Source: Methylocystis echinoides
Lineage (GTDB): Bacteria > Pseudomonadota > Alphaproteobacteria > Rhizobiales > Beijerinckiaceae
Length of the DNA: 64,000 bases
Direction of reading: 5' to 3'
Assembly (NCBI RefSeq): GCF_040687965.1
Contig: NZ_CP156084.1
Location: forward strand, 1,378,501-1,442,500
Every line of letters starts with the position of its first letter. The first letter of the stretch is position 1. Under the pieces are notes generated by a model, which had not been told where the DNA came from, did not search any database, and was given only the letters and a program-made list of their open reading frames with translations. Both the position numbers and the translations under genes were made by a program. This document shows positions 27,329 through 38,707 of the stretch, in pieces.

Positions 27329-28287
27329 TGCAGGAGGCGCCGAGCCGGCTGGTTTCGGGCGAGGCGCGGGACGATCGCGTCACGCCCTTCGCGGTCGAGG
27401 CGCTCGACCTGCGCGGACGACTGGTGCGGCTTGGACCGACGGTCGACGCCATCCTCGGCCACTATGACTACCCCCCGCAGGTGGCGCGGTTGCTCGGCGA
27501 GGCGCTGGCGCTGGCCGCGCTGCTCGGTTCGATCCTCGAATCGCACGGCCGCTTCCAGCTCCAGACCCGCAGCGACGGCCCCGTCGACATGCTCGTCGTG
27601 GATTATGACGCGCCGGGGAAGCTGCGCGGCTTCGCCCGCTACGACGTCGCGCGTCTCGGCGAGATCGACGACCCCGCCCCCGCCGCCCTGCTCGGGCGCG
27701 GCCATCTCGCCTTGACCATCGAGCGCGAGGAGGACGCGGCCCGCTATCAGGGCGTCGTGCCGCTCGAAGGCGAGAGCCTCGCGGAGGCCGCGCATACTTA
27801 TTTCCGCCAGTCGGAGCAGATTCCTTCCTTTGTGCGCCTCGCCGTCGGCGAAGTCGTCACGCCGCAGGGGCGCAGCTGGCGCGCCGGCGGGCTGCTTTTG
27901 CAATATCTTCCCATCGCCGGCGCGCGCCGGCCGGACCTGCCGCCCGGCGACGCGCCCGATCGCGACGCCGGAGCGGACCAGGAGGAAGACGACGCCTGGC
28001 TCGAAGGACAGGCGCTCGCCGGCACGCTCGAAGACCATGAACTCGTCGACCCGTCGCTCTCGGGCGAACGGCTGCTGTTCCGCCTCTTTCACGAGCGCGG
28101 CGTCAAGGTCTTCAACGAGCGGCCGCTCGAAGAGTTCTGCCGCTGCTCCGAGGAGCGCATCGAGCGGCTCCTGAAAAGCTTCTCCGACGATGAGCGCGCC
28201 GAGATGGTGGGCGATGACGGCCGCATCGGCGTCACGTGCGAATTCTGCGCGACGTTCCGCAGCTTCGATCCGGCGGCGCTCGGCTGA
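27328..28287 (+). CDS. hslO: Redox-regulated chaperone Hsp33
   Basis: Hsp33 is a cytosolic holdase activated when oxidation releases zinc from four cysteines. The 319-residue product has the N-terminal core domain and the C-terminal redox switch: CRC in EEFCRCSEERIERLL and CEFC in GVTCEFCATF, the C-X-C ... C-X2-C pattern. An acidic insertion around residue 215 (ADQEEDDAWLEG) lies before the linker. The ATG overlaps the argF stop. Co-expression with arginine genes is conserved but its reason is unclear. Confidence 0.95.
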   Translation: MQEAPSRLVSGEARDDRVTPFAVEALDLRGRLVRLGPTVDAILGHYDYPPQVARLLGEALALAALLGSILESHGRFQLQTRSDGPVDMLVVDYDAPGKLRGFARYDVARLGEIDDPAPAALLGRGHLALTIEREEDAARYQGVVPLEGESLAEAAHTYFRQSEQIPSFVRLAVGEVVTPQGRSWRAGGLLLQYLPIAGARRPDLPPGDAPDRDAGADQEEDDAWLEGQALAGTLEDHELVDPSLSGERLLFRLFHERGVKVFNERPLEEFCRCSEERIERLLKSFSDDERAEMVGDDGRIGVTCEFCATFRSFDPAALG

Positions 28288-28385
28288 GGACCGCGGGCTC
28301 CGGGGGCCCGGGTCGTCGCTGCCGGCTTTTGGCTTCGTTTGTCGTCAATATTCTCCACGCCAATTGTGTTGAAGGTTGAGACCCG

Positions 28386-29084
28386 ATGCCCCATCCCGAA
28401 TACGTCTTCCCGCCGCCGCCGCGCCCCGCTGTCGCCATCGCCGGTGAGACGCGCCTGTTCCCCGTCCGCCGGATCTTCTGCGTCGCCCTGAATTACGCCG
28501 AACACGCGCGCGAGATGGGGAAGGAGCCGGGCGCGGAGCCGCCCTTCTTCTTCGCCAAGCCCGCCGACGCGGTCGTCGCCGACGGCGCGACCATCCCCTT
28601 CCCGAGCCTCACCCATAATCTCCATCACGAGATCGAGCTGGTCATCGCGCTCCATGCGGGCGGCGCGGACATCGCGCCGGAACGCGCCCTCGCCTGCGTC
28701 TTCGGCTACGCCGCGGGGATCGACCTCACCCGCCGCGATCTGCAGACAGAGGCGCGCAAGGCCGGCCGGCCCTGGGACATGTCCAAGGGCTTCGACAATT
28801 CCGCCCCCGTCGGCGCGATCCGGAAGGCGGCCGAAATCGGCCATCCGTCGCAAGGCCGCATCGCGCTTTCGGTCAATGGCGCGCCCAGACAGAACGGCGA
28901 CCTCTCCGACATGATCTGGGGCGTGCCGCAGATCATCGCCGCGCTGTCGGCGCAAGTGACGCTCGCGGCGGGCGACCTGATTTTCACCGGCACGCCGCCG
29001 GGCGTCGGCGCGCTGCAGCCGGGCGACGTCGCGGAAGGGGAGATCGCGGGCGTCGGCTCCGTCCGCGTCACACTGGCGCGCTGA
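28386..29084 (+). CDS. Fumarylacetoacetate hydrolase family protein
   Basis: This 232-residue enzyme has the FAH fold and probably hydrolyses or decarboxylates an acylpyruvate-like 2,4-dioxo acid. Visible features are the metal-binding glutamates in HHEIELVIAL, the DLQTEARKAGRPW loop and FDNSAPVGAI, typical of the small YcgM-like (acylpyruvase) branch rather than the long catabolic FAH. The ending GDVAEGEIAGVGSVRVTL is intact. It starts 99 bases after hslO. No tyrosine-degradation gene is nearby, so the substrate is open. Confidence 0.88.
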   Translation: MPHPEYVFPPPPRPAVAIAGETRLFPVRRIFCVALNYAEHAREMGKEPGAEPPFFFAKPADAVVADGATIPFPSLTHNLHHEIELVIALHAGGADIAPERALACVFGYAAGIDLTRRDLQTEARKAGRPWDMSKGFDNSAPVGAIRKAAEIGHPSQGRIALSVNGAPRQNGDLSDMIWGVPQIIAALSAQVTLAAGDLIFTGTPPGVGALQPGDVAEGEIAGVGSVRVTLAR

Positions 29085-29207
29085 CCAAGGTTGCGCGCCG
29101 GGGGCATGGCGGCTATTGGCAGTGCCGTTGAACCCGCCGGGAGACGCGCGGCGCATGCCCGAAATCACCGCCTTTGCGCCGCCGCCCCGGCGCGCGAGCG
29201 CCGCGAC

Positions 29208-30710
29208 ATGACCAAGCCGGTCGATCTCGACCCCGAGGATTGGGAGGCGTTTCGCGCCGAGAGCCATCGCGCGCTCGATTCCATGATCGACTATCTGCGC
29301 GACCTGCGCAGCCGCCCGGTCTGGACGCCGCCCTCAGCGAAGGCCAAGGCGCGCTTCGACCGCGCGCTTCCCGCCGAGGGCCGCGACTTCTCGGCCGTGC
29401 TCGAGGATTTCGAGCGCTATATCAAGCCTTTCGCGACGGGCAACATCCATCCCATGTTCATGGGCTGGGTGCAGGGGGCGGGCACGCCGGTCGGCATGAT
29501 CGCCGAAATGCTCGCCGCCGGGATGAATTCCAATTGCGGCGGCCGCAATCACATCGCCATCGACGTCGAGCGTCAGATCGCCAAATGGATGGCCGAGGCC
29601 TTCGGCTTTCCAGCCGACGCCTCCGGCATTTTCGTCACCGGCACGTCCATGGCCAATTTCCTGTCGCTGCTCGTCGCCCGCGACCAGGCCTACGGCGACC
29701 GCGACGTGCGGCTGAACGGGCTTTGCGCGCAGCGCGGACAGCTCATCGCCTACGCCTCGCGCGAAGTGCACAACTGCGTGCGGCAGGCCATGGAGCTCGC
29801 GGGGCTCGGCGCCCGGCATCTTCGGCTCATTCCGTCGGACGCCAATCGCCGCATGAAGGTGAGCGCCCTGCGCCACGCCATCGCCGCCGACCGCGCGGCG
29901 GGCTTTCGGCCCTTCCTCATCGTCGGCACGGCGGGGACGGTCGATACCGGCGCGATCGATCCGCTCGACCGGCTCGCCGACGTCGCGCATACGGAGGACA
30001 TGTGGTTTCACGTCGACGGGGCCTTCGGCGCGCTCGCGGCCTTGTCGCCAAAGCTCAAGCCGCTCGTGAAGGGGCTGGAGCGGGCGGACAGCGTCGCCTT
30101 CGACTTCCACAAATGGCTGCATGTGCCCTATGACGCGGGCTTTTTCCTGGTCCGCGACCCCAAGGCGCACAAGCGCGCCTTCGCCGCCAACGCAGCCTAT
30201 CTGTCGCGCGCGCCGCGCGGCCTCGCCGCCGGCGACACCTGGCCCTGCGACCTCGGGCCCGATCTCTCGCGGGGCTTCAGGGCGCTCAAGGCCTGGATGA
30301 CGATCGAGACCTTCGGCACGAAGAAGCTCGCGGAATGCATGGAGCAATGCTGCCGCATGGCGCAGCGGCTCGAGGCCTGGATCGAGCAGTCGGAGAATTT
30401 CATGATGCGCGCGCCGGCGGCGCTCAATATCGTCTGCTTCGGCGTGAAGGGCGACGACGACGGTTCGCTCGCCCGCGAGATCGTGATGGAGCTGCACGAG
30501 CGCGGCGAGGCGGCGCCTTCGCTCACCATTCTCGACGGCGTCCCGGCGATCCGCGCGGCGATCATCAATCACCGCACCCATGAGGGCGACATCGACGCGA
30601 TGACCCTCTACCTCGACGCGGCGCTGCGCCGCGCGCGCAAGGAGCCGCACGACTTCGGCGCGCTCGTCGAGCCGCACGGGCCGGGGAAGACACGGTTGTC
30701 GGAGGATTGA
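29208..30710 (+). CDS. PLP-dependent aromatic-L-amino-acid decarboxylase family protein
   Basis: A 500-residue group II PLP decarboxylase. It starts MTKPVDLDPEDWEAFR, and the PLP lysine lies in DFHKWLHVPYDAGFF. HVDGAFGA has the aspartate that contacts the pyridine ring, and GTAGTVDTGAIDPL and IFVTGTSMANFL are typical. The family acts on tryptophan, tyrosine, DOPA or phenylalanine; bacterial members often have undetermined or oxidative-deaminating activity, so no substrate is assigned. The frame is open upstream to 29091 but that stretch is low-complexity. It is separate from its neighbours. Confidence 0.88.
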   Translation: MTKPVDLDPEDWEAFRAESHRALDSMIDYLRDLRSRPVWTPPSAKAKARFDRALPAEGRDFSAVLEDFERYIKPFATGNIHPMFMGWVQGAGTPVGMIAEMLAAGMNSNCGGRNHIAIDVERQIAKWMAEAFGFPADASGIFVTGTSMANFLSLLVARDQAYGDRDVRLNGLCAQRGQLIAYASREVHNCVRQAMELAGLGARHLRLIPSDANRRMKVSALRHAIAADRAAGFRPFLIVGTAGTVDTGAIDPLDRLADVAHTEDMWFHVDGAFGALAALSPKLKPLVKGLERADSVAFDFHKWLHVPYDAGFFLVRDPKAHKRAFAANAAYLSRAPRGLAAGDTWPCDLGPDLSRGFRALKAWMTIETFGTKKLAECMEQCCRMAQRLEAWIEQSENFMMRAPAALNIVCFGVKGDDDGSLAREIVMELHERGEAAPSLTILDGVPAIRAAIINHRTHEGDIDAMTLYLDAALRRARKEPHDFGALVEPHGPGKTRLSED

Positions 30711-30778
30711 GGCCTGTAGCGCTCATCGCTCGAGGCGTCTCGGCGAGGACGGCCGGGACAAGCCCGGCCGACGGCGGA

Positions 30779-30806
30779 GGGCTGTCGGAAAACTGACAGA
30801 CAGCCC
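30779..30806. other. Hairpin in the 188-base gap after the decarboxylase gene
   Basis: GGGCTGTC and GACAGCCC form a perfect 8-base stem with a 12-base loop. No T-run follows directly, though a short one occurs about 25 bases later. It could end the decarboxylase transcript or lie in the 5' leader of the FmdB-like gene. Confidence 0.35.
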
Positions 30807-30898
30807 CCGGCCTAACTCAAACCCTTGTTTTTGCTCTGCCGGGCAACAGGAACAATCCTTGCTTCTCCCTCGCGACGTCCCTTTGCGCGAGGAGAAAC

Positions 30899-31129
30899 AT
30901 GCCGCTCTACGCCTATACGTGTAACGATTGCGAGGCCGAGTTCGAGGCTTTGGTGCGCTCGTCCGACACGCCGCAGTGCCCGGCCTGCGGGTCGGGAAAA
31001 CTCACCCAGCAGGTCTCGCGCATCTGCAAGGAGATCAAATATCCGGCGATCGCCCGCTCCTGGCGCCGGCGCGCGGCGGCCGAGGGCGATCTCTCGAATT
31101 TCAGCAAAGCCGAGCGCGGGAAGCTCTAG
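30899..31129 (+). CDS. FmdB-type zinc ribbon protein
   Basis: A 76-residue protein starting MPLYAYTCNDCEAEFE, the signature of the FmdB / CxxC_CxxC_SSSS family. Two CxxC knuckles (CNDC and CPAC) bind one zinc. The C-terminal half is basic and less conserved. The family was named from a putative formamidase-operon regulator, but its function is generally unknown. The ATG has a good ribosome site (GAGGAG). It ends three bases before the convergent DUF1289 gene. Confidence 0.9.
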   Translation: MPLYAYTCNDCEAEFEALVRSSDTPQCPACGSGKLTQQVSRICKEIKYPAIARSWRRRAAAEGDLSNFSKAERGKL

Positions 31130-31132
31130 GGC

Positions 31133-31327
31133 TCACGCCGGAGCCTGTTCGGCCTTCTTGCCCGTGGCCAGCGCCTTAAGGCGCTTCTTCGCCTCCTCGA
31201 CGACGCGCGTCTTGTCGGCGTCGGACAGCTGCGACCAGGCGCCGATCTCGGCGCGCGAGCGGCCGCAGCCGACGCAAATATGGTTGGCGTCGAGCGTGCA
31301 AATCTTGTTGCAGGGACTTTCAACCAT
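31133..31327 (-). CDS. DUF1289 small cysteine-rich protein
   Basis: A 64-residue protein of the DUF1289 family. It begins MVESPCNKICTLDANHICVG and has four cysteines in the pattern C-x3-C-x8-C-x2-C (CNKIC ... CVGC), suggestive of a metal or Fe-S site. The GRSRAEIGAWSQLSDADK segment is the family hallmark. The start is chosen for the family N-terminus and a GGGAGAGA ribosome site. Members have no established function. Confidence 0.88.
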   Translation of the reverse strand: MVESPCNKICTLDANHICVGCGRSRAEIGAWSQLSDADKTRVVEEAKKRLKALATGKKAEQAPA

Positions 31328-31435
31328 TGGCGTCTCTCCCGGGCCAGATGGCCGGGACCAAGCCGTATTGTCAACCTTGCCCTCGACGCCGCGCTCAGAG
31401 GCGCCATAGTGACGGGACGAAGGAACCTCCCGCGC

Positions 31436-31732
31436 ATGGTCGCTCTCTCCGATTTTCGCGCGTCGCTCGACGCGCGTGACCCGCCGGCTCTCGCTGCGCC
31501 GCTGCGCGCCCTCTGGCTCGACGCCCGGGGCGACTGGGACGGCGCGCATAAATGCGTCGATACGCGCGACGACAAAGACAGCATGTGGGTCCACGCCTAT
31601 CTCCACCGCAAGGAAGGCGACCTCGCAAACGCGCGCTACTGGTATGGGCGCGCCGGACGCCCGCCGCAGAACGCGCCCCTCGACGCGGAGTGGGCGGAGA
31701 TCGCGACGGCGCTTCTGGCCGCCGCGCCGTGA
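31436..31732 (+). CDS. Conserved small TPR-like protein upstream of recQ
   Basis: A 98-residue protein resembling a small conserved alphaproteobacterial family with no assigned function. Its middle, GDWDGAHKCVDTRDDKDSMW then VHAYLHRKEGDLANARYWYG, looks like one and a half tetratricopeptide-type helix pairs (A..H.EGD..NA.YWY). No signal peptide or membrane segment is visible. The ATG at 31436 is chosen over an upstream in-frame start at 31280 because the upstream part is Arg/Leu-rich and overlaps the DUF1289 gene. The stop overlaps the recQ GTG (GTGA). Confidence 0.75.
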   Translation: MVALSDFRASLDARDPPALAAPLRALWLDARGDWDGAHKCVDTRDDKDSMWVHAYLHRKEGDLANARYWYGRAGRPPQNAPLDAEWAEIATALLAAAP

Positions 31733-33363
31733 CGGACCCAGGCTTTTTTGCGCAGCAAAAGGACCCGACCGCGCGCGAATTGCTGCGCAGCAATTTCGGC
31801 TTTTCAGACTTCCTCCCCGGCCAGGCGGAGCCGATCGCCGCCGTGCTCGCGGGCCGCGACGTTCTCGCCGTCATGCCGACGGGCTCCGGCAAATCCCTGC
31901 TCTATCAGCTCCCCGCCGCGGCGGCGCCCGGCCTCGTCGTCGTCGCCTCGCCGCTCATCGCCTTGATGCGCGACCAGTTGCGGGCGCTGAGCGAGAAGGG
32001 CGTTCCCGCCGTAGCGCTGCATTCGGCGCAAGACGACGCCGAGGCGCTCGCCGCCCTCGACGCCGTCTCGACGGGCAAGGCCCGCCTTCTTTACGCGGCG
32101 CCCGAGCGGCTGGCGCAGGAGGGGACGCAGAATTTGCTGCGCAAAAACCGCGTCAGGCTCTTCGCTGTGGACGAAGCCCATTGCGTCTCGCATTGGGGGC
32201 ACGAATTCCGCCCCGATTATCTCGACCTCGGCGCCATCGCCCGGAAGCTCGGCGCGCCCGTCCTCGCCGTCACCGCCACGGCCGGGCCGCGCACCCGCGC
32301 CGATATCCGCCGCCTGCTGTTTTCCCGCGACCCCGAGGTTTTCGTCCGCTCCTTCGCGCGGGCCAATCTCTCCCTCGCCTTCGCGCGCAGGCAGCCGGGT
32401 TTGAAGCAGATCCTTCGCTTCATTGGGCGCAAGGGAGACAGCGGGATCGTCTATTGCAACTCCCGCAGCCGGACTGACGCGCTGGCGGCCGATCTCGCGC
32501 GCATCGGCCTCGACGCCCTGCCCTATCACGCCGGCCTCGACGCCTATACGCGCGCCGCGCATCAGGACGCGTTTTTCACGCGCAAGGGCGTCGTCATGGT
32601 CGCGACCATCGCCTTCGGCATGGGGGTCGACAAGCCGGACGTGCGCTTCGTCGTCCATGCCGATCTGCCGACCTCGATCGAAGGCTATTATCAGGAGATC
32701 GGCCGCGCCGGCCGCGACGGCGCGGCCGCCCGGGCGCTCGCCCTCTTCGATCCGCGCGAACTGGCGCAGCGCTGGCGCGTCCCGGAGATCGCCGCGTCGG
32801 ACGAGCAGGCCGCCGCGGACTACGCGCGCCGAAGCGCCATGGCGCGGCTCTGCGTGACGCCGTCCTGCCGGTTCCAAACGCTGCTCGCCGAATTCGGCGA
32901 AGCGAGCCCGCCCTGCGGCGCCTGCGACCATTGCCGCGGCGGCCCGCTCGCCTGGCCGCGCCGGCTGGCGTCGCGCGCGCGCGGCTGGCGCGCGGCGGTC
33001 GAGAGCCGGCTTCTGCATGTCTCGGCCGGGCCCGACCCCGAACCCTCGACCGAGCCCTTGGCCGAACCCTTGGCCGAGCCCTTGGAAGCGCCCACGCCGG
33101 ACCCCACGCCGCCCGAGCCGGCCCTGGCGGAGGGGCAAGTCTTCGGCGGGGCCCTCACAATCGCGCAGCTGCGCCTGCTTCGCGCGCTCGAGGCCGAACG
33201 GGCCGCCATCGCCCGCCGTCGTCGGATCGCCCCCCGCAAGGTCGTAAGCGACGCGACGCTCGCCGCCCTCGCGGCGGGCGGCCCCGGCGGTCCGCTGCTC
33301 GCGGACGTCGAGGACAGGGATGCGTTTTTGCGGGTCGCAGCGCGCTTTAAGGGGGAGCCGTGA
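31729..33363 (+). CDS. recQ: RecQ-type ATP-dependent DNA helicase, short C-terminus
   Basis: RecQ is a 3'-5' superfamily 2 DNA helicase acting in recombination and fork repair. The 544-residue product starts at GTG within the preceding stop (GTGA). Motifs: I MPTGSGKSLLYQLP, II DEAHCVSHWG, VI QEIGRAGRDG. Four cysteines of a reduced zinc domain follow (CRFQTLL...CGACDHC). Residues about 430-465 are a Pro/Glu-rich linker with repeated EPLAEPL units. An HRDC-like remnant (about 470-535) closes the protein. E. coli RecQ is about 610 residues, so the RQC winged helix looks missing or cut back. Confidence 0.9.
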   Translation: MTDPGFFAQQKDPTARELLRSNFGFSDFLPGQAEPIAAVLAGRDVLAVMPTGSGKSLLYQLPAAAAPGLVVVASPLIALMRDQLRALSEKGVPAVALHSAQDDAEALAALDAVSTGKARLLYAAPERLAQEGTQNLLRKNRVRLFAVDEAHCVSHWGHEFRPDYLDLGAIARKLGAPVLAVTATAGPRTRADIRRLLFSRDPEVFVRSFARANLSLAFARRQPGLKQILRFIGRKGDSGIVYCNSRSRTDALAADLARIGLDALPYHAGLDAYTRAAHQDAFFTRKGVVMVATIAFGMGVDKPDVRFVVHADLPTSIEGYYQEIGRAGRDGAAARALALFDPRELAQRWRVPEIAASDEQAAADYARRSAMARLCVTPSCRFQTLLAEFGEASPPCGACDHCRGGPLAWPRRLASRARGWRAAVESRLLHVSAGPDPEPSTEPLAEPLAEPLEAPTPDPTPPEPALAEGQVFGGALTIAQLRLLRALEAERAAIARRRRIAPRKVVSDATLAALAAGGPGGPLLADVEDRDAFLRVAARFKGEP

Positions 33364-33401
33364 CGTTTCGCGGCGCGTCTCGATCGGCTAGAAGCGGAAG
33401 C

Positions 33402-34859
33402 ATGACTCCGATCGAGGTTGAATCGCCGGCCGCCGCCGCGCCGGAACACGCCGAAATGCGGCAGGTCATGGTCGGCCTCGGCCTCGCCATGCTGCTTTCC
33501 GCGATGGACCAGACCATCGTCGTGACCGCTTTGCCGACCATCGGCGTCGATCTCGGCGAGCCGCAGAACCTGCCCTGGATCGTCACCGCCTATCTCGTCG
33601 CCGCGACGGTGGTCACGCCGCTCTATGGCAAATTCGCCGACGTTTACGGCCGCCGGATCGTGCTCTTGATCGGCGTCGCGACCTTCATCGTCGGCTCGGT
33701 CGCCTGCGCGCTGGCGCCGAGCATTGCGGCGCTCGCCGCCGCGCGTCTGGTGCAGGGGCTGGGCGGCGGCGGTCTCATCGCGCTGGCGCAAACCATCGTC
33801 GCCGACCTCGTCTCCCCCCGCGAACGCGGCCGCTACCAGACCTATTTCGCGGCCGTCTTCGTCACCTCCAGCATCGCCGGCCCGGCGCTCGGCGGATTTT
33901 TTGCGCAATATCTGCACTGGTCTTTGATTTTCTGGATCAACGTGCCGCTCGGCGTGGCCGCGCTTCTCATCACCAATTCGCGCCTCAAACGCCTGCCCGA
34001 GCGGCGCCATCCCCATCGGGTCGATTATGCCGGCGCGGCCTGTCTCGTGGTTGCGTCCGGGGCGCTGGCGCTGGCCCTCGGCTGGGGCGGGACGCGCTAC
34101 CCCTGGGCCTCGGCCCCGATCCTCGGGCTCCTCGCGCTTTCGGCCCTGTTCTGGGCGCTCTTTTCCTGGCGCACGCGCGTCGCCGAGGAGCCGCTGATTC
34201 CGCTGCGCGTGTTGAGCCTTCGGATCGTGCGCGACGCCATCGCCTCGAGTTCCTTGGGGCTCGGCGGCTTCGTCGGGCTCTCGGTGGTGATGCCAATCTA
34301 CTACGAGGTGGCGATCGGCCTCAGCGCACATGATTCAGGCCTGGCGCTCATCCCGCTGATGATCGCGACCGTCGCCGGGGCGACCCTTTCGGGGCGGCTC
34401 ATGGGCGTCGTCGCCCATTACAAGGTCATGCCGCTCATCGGGCTGGGCGTCGGGGCGCTTGCGGCGGCCATCGCCGCCTGGAAGGTCGACAGCGTCTCCT
34501 TCGTCACGCTCAACGCCTTGCTGTTCGTCGTCAATTTCGGCGTCGGCGCGATGCTGCCGGTCGCCACCGTCTCGGTGCAGAACGCGGTGCTTGCCCGAGA
34601 TTTAGGCACTGCGACGGCGACGACGCAGTTTTTCCGCCAGCTCGGCGCGGCGGTCGTCGTTGCGCTGTTCGGCGCGCTGGCGCTCGGCGGCGGGCGGGCG
34701 GCCTATATCGCGGAAGCGCGGCTGTCGCCCGAAGAGCTTTTACGGCTTTCGGGGAGTTTCCGTCTGGTTTTTGCGGCGCTTGCGGTCTGCATGGCGCTTT
34801 CTTTTCTGTTCATGGCGCGCATGGAGGAGCAGCCGCTGCGTGGCGAACGGCGTCACTGA
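33402..34859 (+). CDS. MFS drug/proton antiporter, DHA2-like
   Basis: This 485-residue inner-membrane exporter belongs to the major facilitator superfamily, 14-segment DHA2/EmrB-like branch. Segment 1 carries [17 protein letters not shown] and the loop 2-3 motif is [10 protein letters not shown]. Motif C lies in [15 protein letters not shown] at 33402 is chosen; a GTG at 33360 overlapping the recQ stop, with a strong AGGGGGAG site, is an alternative that adds 14 residues. No adaptor protein gene accompanies it, so it probably acts alone at the inner membrane. Substrate unknown. Confidence 0.88.
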   Translation: MTPIEVESPAAAAPEHAEMRQVMVGLGLAMLLSAMDQTIVVTALPTIGVDLGEPQNLPWIVTAYLVAATVVTPLYGKFADVYGRRIVLLIGVATFIVGSVACALAPSIAALAAARLVQGLGGGGLIALAQTIVADLVSPRERGRYQTYFAAVFVTSSIAGPALGGFFAQYLHWSLIFWINVPLGVAALLITNSRLKRLPERRHPHRVDYAGAACLVVASGALALALGWGGTRYPWASAPILGLLALSALFWALFSWRTRVAEEPLIPLRVLSLRIVRDAIASSSLGLGGFVGLSVVMPIYYEVAIGLSAHDSGLALIPLMIATVAGATLSGRLMGVVAHYKVMPLIGLGVGALAAAIAAWKVDSVSFVTLNALLFVVNFGVGAMLPVATVSVQNAVLARDLGTATATTQFFRQLGAAVVVALFGALALGGGRAAYIAEARLSPEELLRLSGSFRLVFAALAVCMALSFLFMARMEEQPLRGERRH

Positions 34860-34951
34860 CCTATCTTTGTCACACGACGCGCCTTGTGCGCATGGCACGG
34901 AATTTCCTAGAAAGGCGCGCTTCAGCCTTTCAGTCTTCAAGGATCTTTCCC

Positions 34952-37661
<2,710 letters not shown>

Positions 37662-37663
<2 letters not shown>

Positions 37664-37682
37664 CGCGCCGGTCAGGCGCGTT
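37662..37682 (+). terminator. Hairpin overlapping the acnA stop codon
   Basis: AACGCGCC-GGTCA-GGCGCGTT is a perfect 8-base stem whose first two bases belong to the TAA stop. No T-run follows, so it is a weak candidate for an intrinsic terminator; it may be a 3' stabilising structure. Confidence 0.4.
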
Positions 37683-37818
37683 GACGGCCGAGTTTCCTTG
37701 CGACATTTTTCTAAAGGCTCGAGCGTGGGAGCTTGCGCCGCCGGCCACGGCGGCGCCGACTGCATGCGCGAGAGACGAAAACAAAGAAAAAATTCGAGAA
37801 GAAAGAGGAAACGTCAGG

Positions 37819-38052
37819 ATGAAGAAGTTCTCCATCGCCACGGCGGTCGCTCTCTTTGCGGCGATGACCGCGCCGGCATTCGCGAGCTGCGACACCCACG
37901 CGGAAGATGATCAGGCCGTTTGCGCCTCGAAGTGCGAAGACCAGTATCTGAAGGACCAGCAGGGCTGGACCGCCGACATGTCAAAAGTAAAGGAGAACAA
38001 GAAGGCCTGCGACGAGAAGTGCGGCTGCCCGCAGAACTCGAAGGGCCTTTGA
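37819..38052 (+). CDS. Small secreted cysteine-rich protein, paralogue 1
   Basis: I do not recognise this 77-residue protein. Residues 1-22 are a clear signal peptide (MKKFSIATAVALFAAMTAPA, cleavage after FAS or FA). The mature part of about 55 residues is charged and has six cysteines, in CDT, CASKC, ACDEK and CGC contexts. It is paralogous to the next gene: both share CDT, SKC-x-D-x-YL and C-x-E-K-x-GC-x-QN. ATG at 37819 fits the signal peptide and has AGAGGAAA upstream. A hairpin terminator follows at 38083, so it is a single-gene transcript. A periplasmic location is likely; function unknown. Confidence 0.75.
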   Translation: MKKFSIATAVALFAAMTAPAFASCDTHAEDDQAVCASKCEDQYLKDQQGWTADMSKVKENKKACDEKCGCPQNSKGL

Positions 38053-38384
38053 GACCACGCATTTTTGCCAAGGACGTCAGGGGGCGCGTCATTTGGCGCG
38101 CCTCTATTTTTTTGCAGCTGCGGGCCGCCGCACGGAGGGGCGCGAAGCGGCGGGGACGCGCTATTCGCAAGTGATTTCAAAGGAAAGCCGATAGGTCGAC
38201 GAGCGAGGGGGCCTCGACGCGTCGCCGGTTGGGCGGATGACATGCGATTGACACAGGGCCTTTCTTCCCCCAGTGTTCGCCCGCTTCACGCGCTATGAGG
38301 GGCCGTCACTGTTATCGGCGGGAGGGTTCTACGCCAGCGCGAGCGAAAAACCTGAAAAATTGGAAGAGAAGAGGAAGCGCAAAA
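38053..38384. other. Intergenic region between the two small secreted-protein genes
   Basis: These 332 bases contain the terminator of the first gene (38083-38113) and an A-rich leader before the second (about 38335-38384). That leader resembles the leader before 37819, with GCGAG..GAAAAAC and GAAGAGAAGAGGAA-like stretches. The middle is GC-rich with no credible ORF or repeat. Confidence 0.5.
38083..38113 (+). terminator. Intrinsic terminator of secreted-protein gene 1
   Basis: GGCGCG and CGCGCC pair around TCATTTGG, followed by TCTATTTTTTT. It starts with the same TCAGGGGGCGCG sequence as the terminator at 38673, so the terminators appear duplicated along with the genes. Confidence 0.75.
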
Positions 38385-38627
38385 ATGAACAAATTCGCCT
38401 TTGTCGCGACGGCGGCCCTGTTTGCCGGCATGATGACCCCGGCCTTCGCCGATTGCGACACCCGCAAGGCCGACGACGACAAGCAGGCCGCGGCGGCGTC
38501 CAAGTGCTACGATGAGTATCTCGCCCGCGCCCAGAACTACGGCGCCAACAAGACCGAGCTCCGCGCCGCTTTCGAAGCCTGCAACGAGAAGGCCGGCTGC
38601 TCGCAGAACAACAGCCTGCTGAAGTAA
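38385..38627 (+). CDS. Small secreted cysteine-containing protein, paralogue 2
   Basis: An unrecognised 80-residue exported protein, homologous to the product of the gene at 37819. The signal peptide is residues 1-22 (MNKFAFVATAALFAGMMTPA, then FAD). The mature part has four cysteines: CDT, SKCYDEYL, ACNEK and GCSQNN. Compared with paralogue 1 it has alanine at two positions where that protein has cysteine (QAAAASKC versus QAVCASKC; EKAGC versus EKCGC), as expected if those two form one disulfide. The upstream A-rich leader and downstream terminator also resemble those of the first copy. Confidence 0.75.
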   Translation: MNKFAFVATAALFAGMMTPAFADCDTRKADDDKQAAAASKCYDEYLARAQNYGANKTELRAAFEACNEKAGCSQNNSLLK

Positions 38628-38672
38628 GGCTGGCGAGGCCTCTTTTTCGAAGAGAGGTTCAGGCAAATCAGG

Positions 38673-38706
38673 GGGCGCGCAGGATCTGCGCGCCCATAAT
38701 TTTTTG
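38673..38706 (+). terminator. Intrinsic terminator of secreted-protein gene 2
   Basis: GGGCGCGCA-GGATC-TGCGCGCCC, a perfect 9-base stem, is followed by ATAATTTTTT. It lies immediately before the end of the convergent gene at 38708 and is similar to the terminator at 38083. Confidence 0.85.
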
Positions 38707-38707
38707 G

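Noticed and set aside
38065-38298. 77-codon ORF between the two small secreted-protein genes
   Set aside because: It starts inside the first gene's terminator region, is Gly/Arg/Ala-rich and has no ribosome site.
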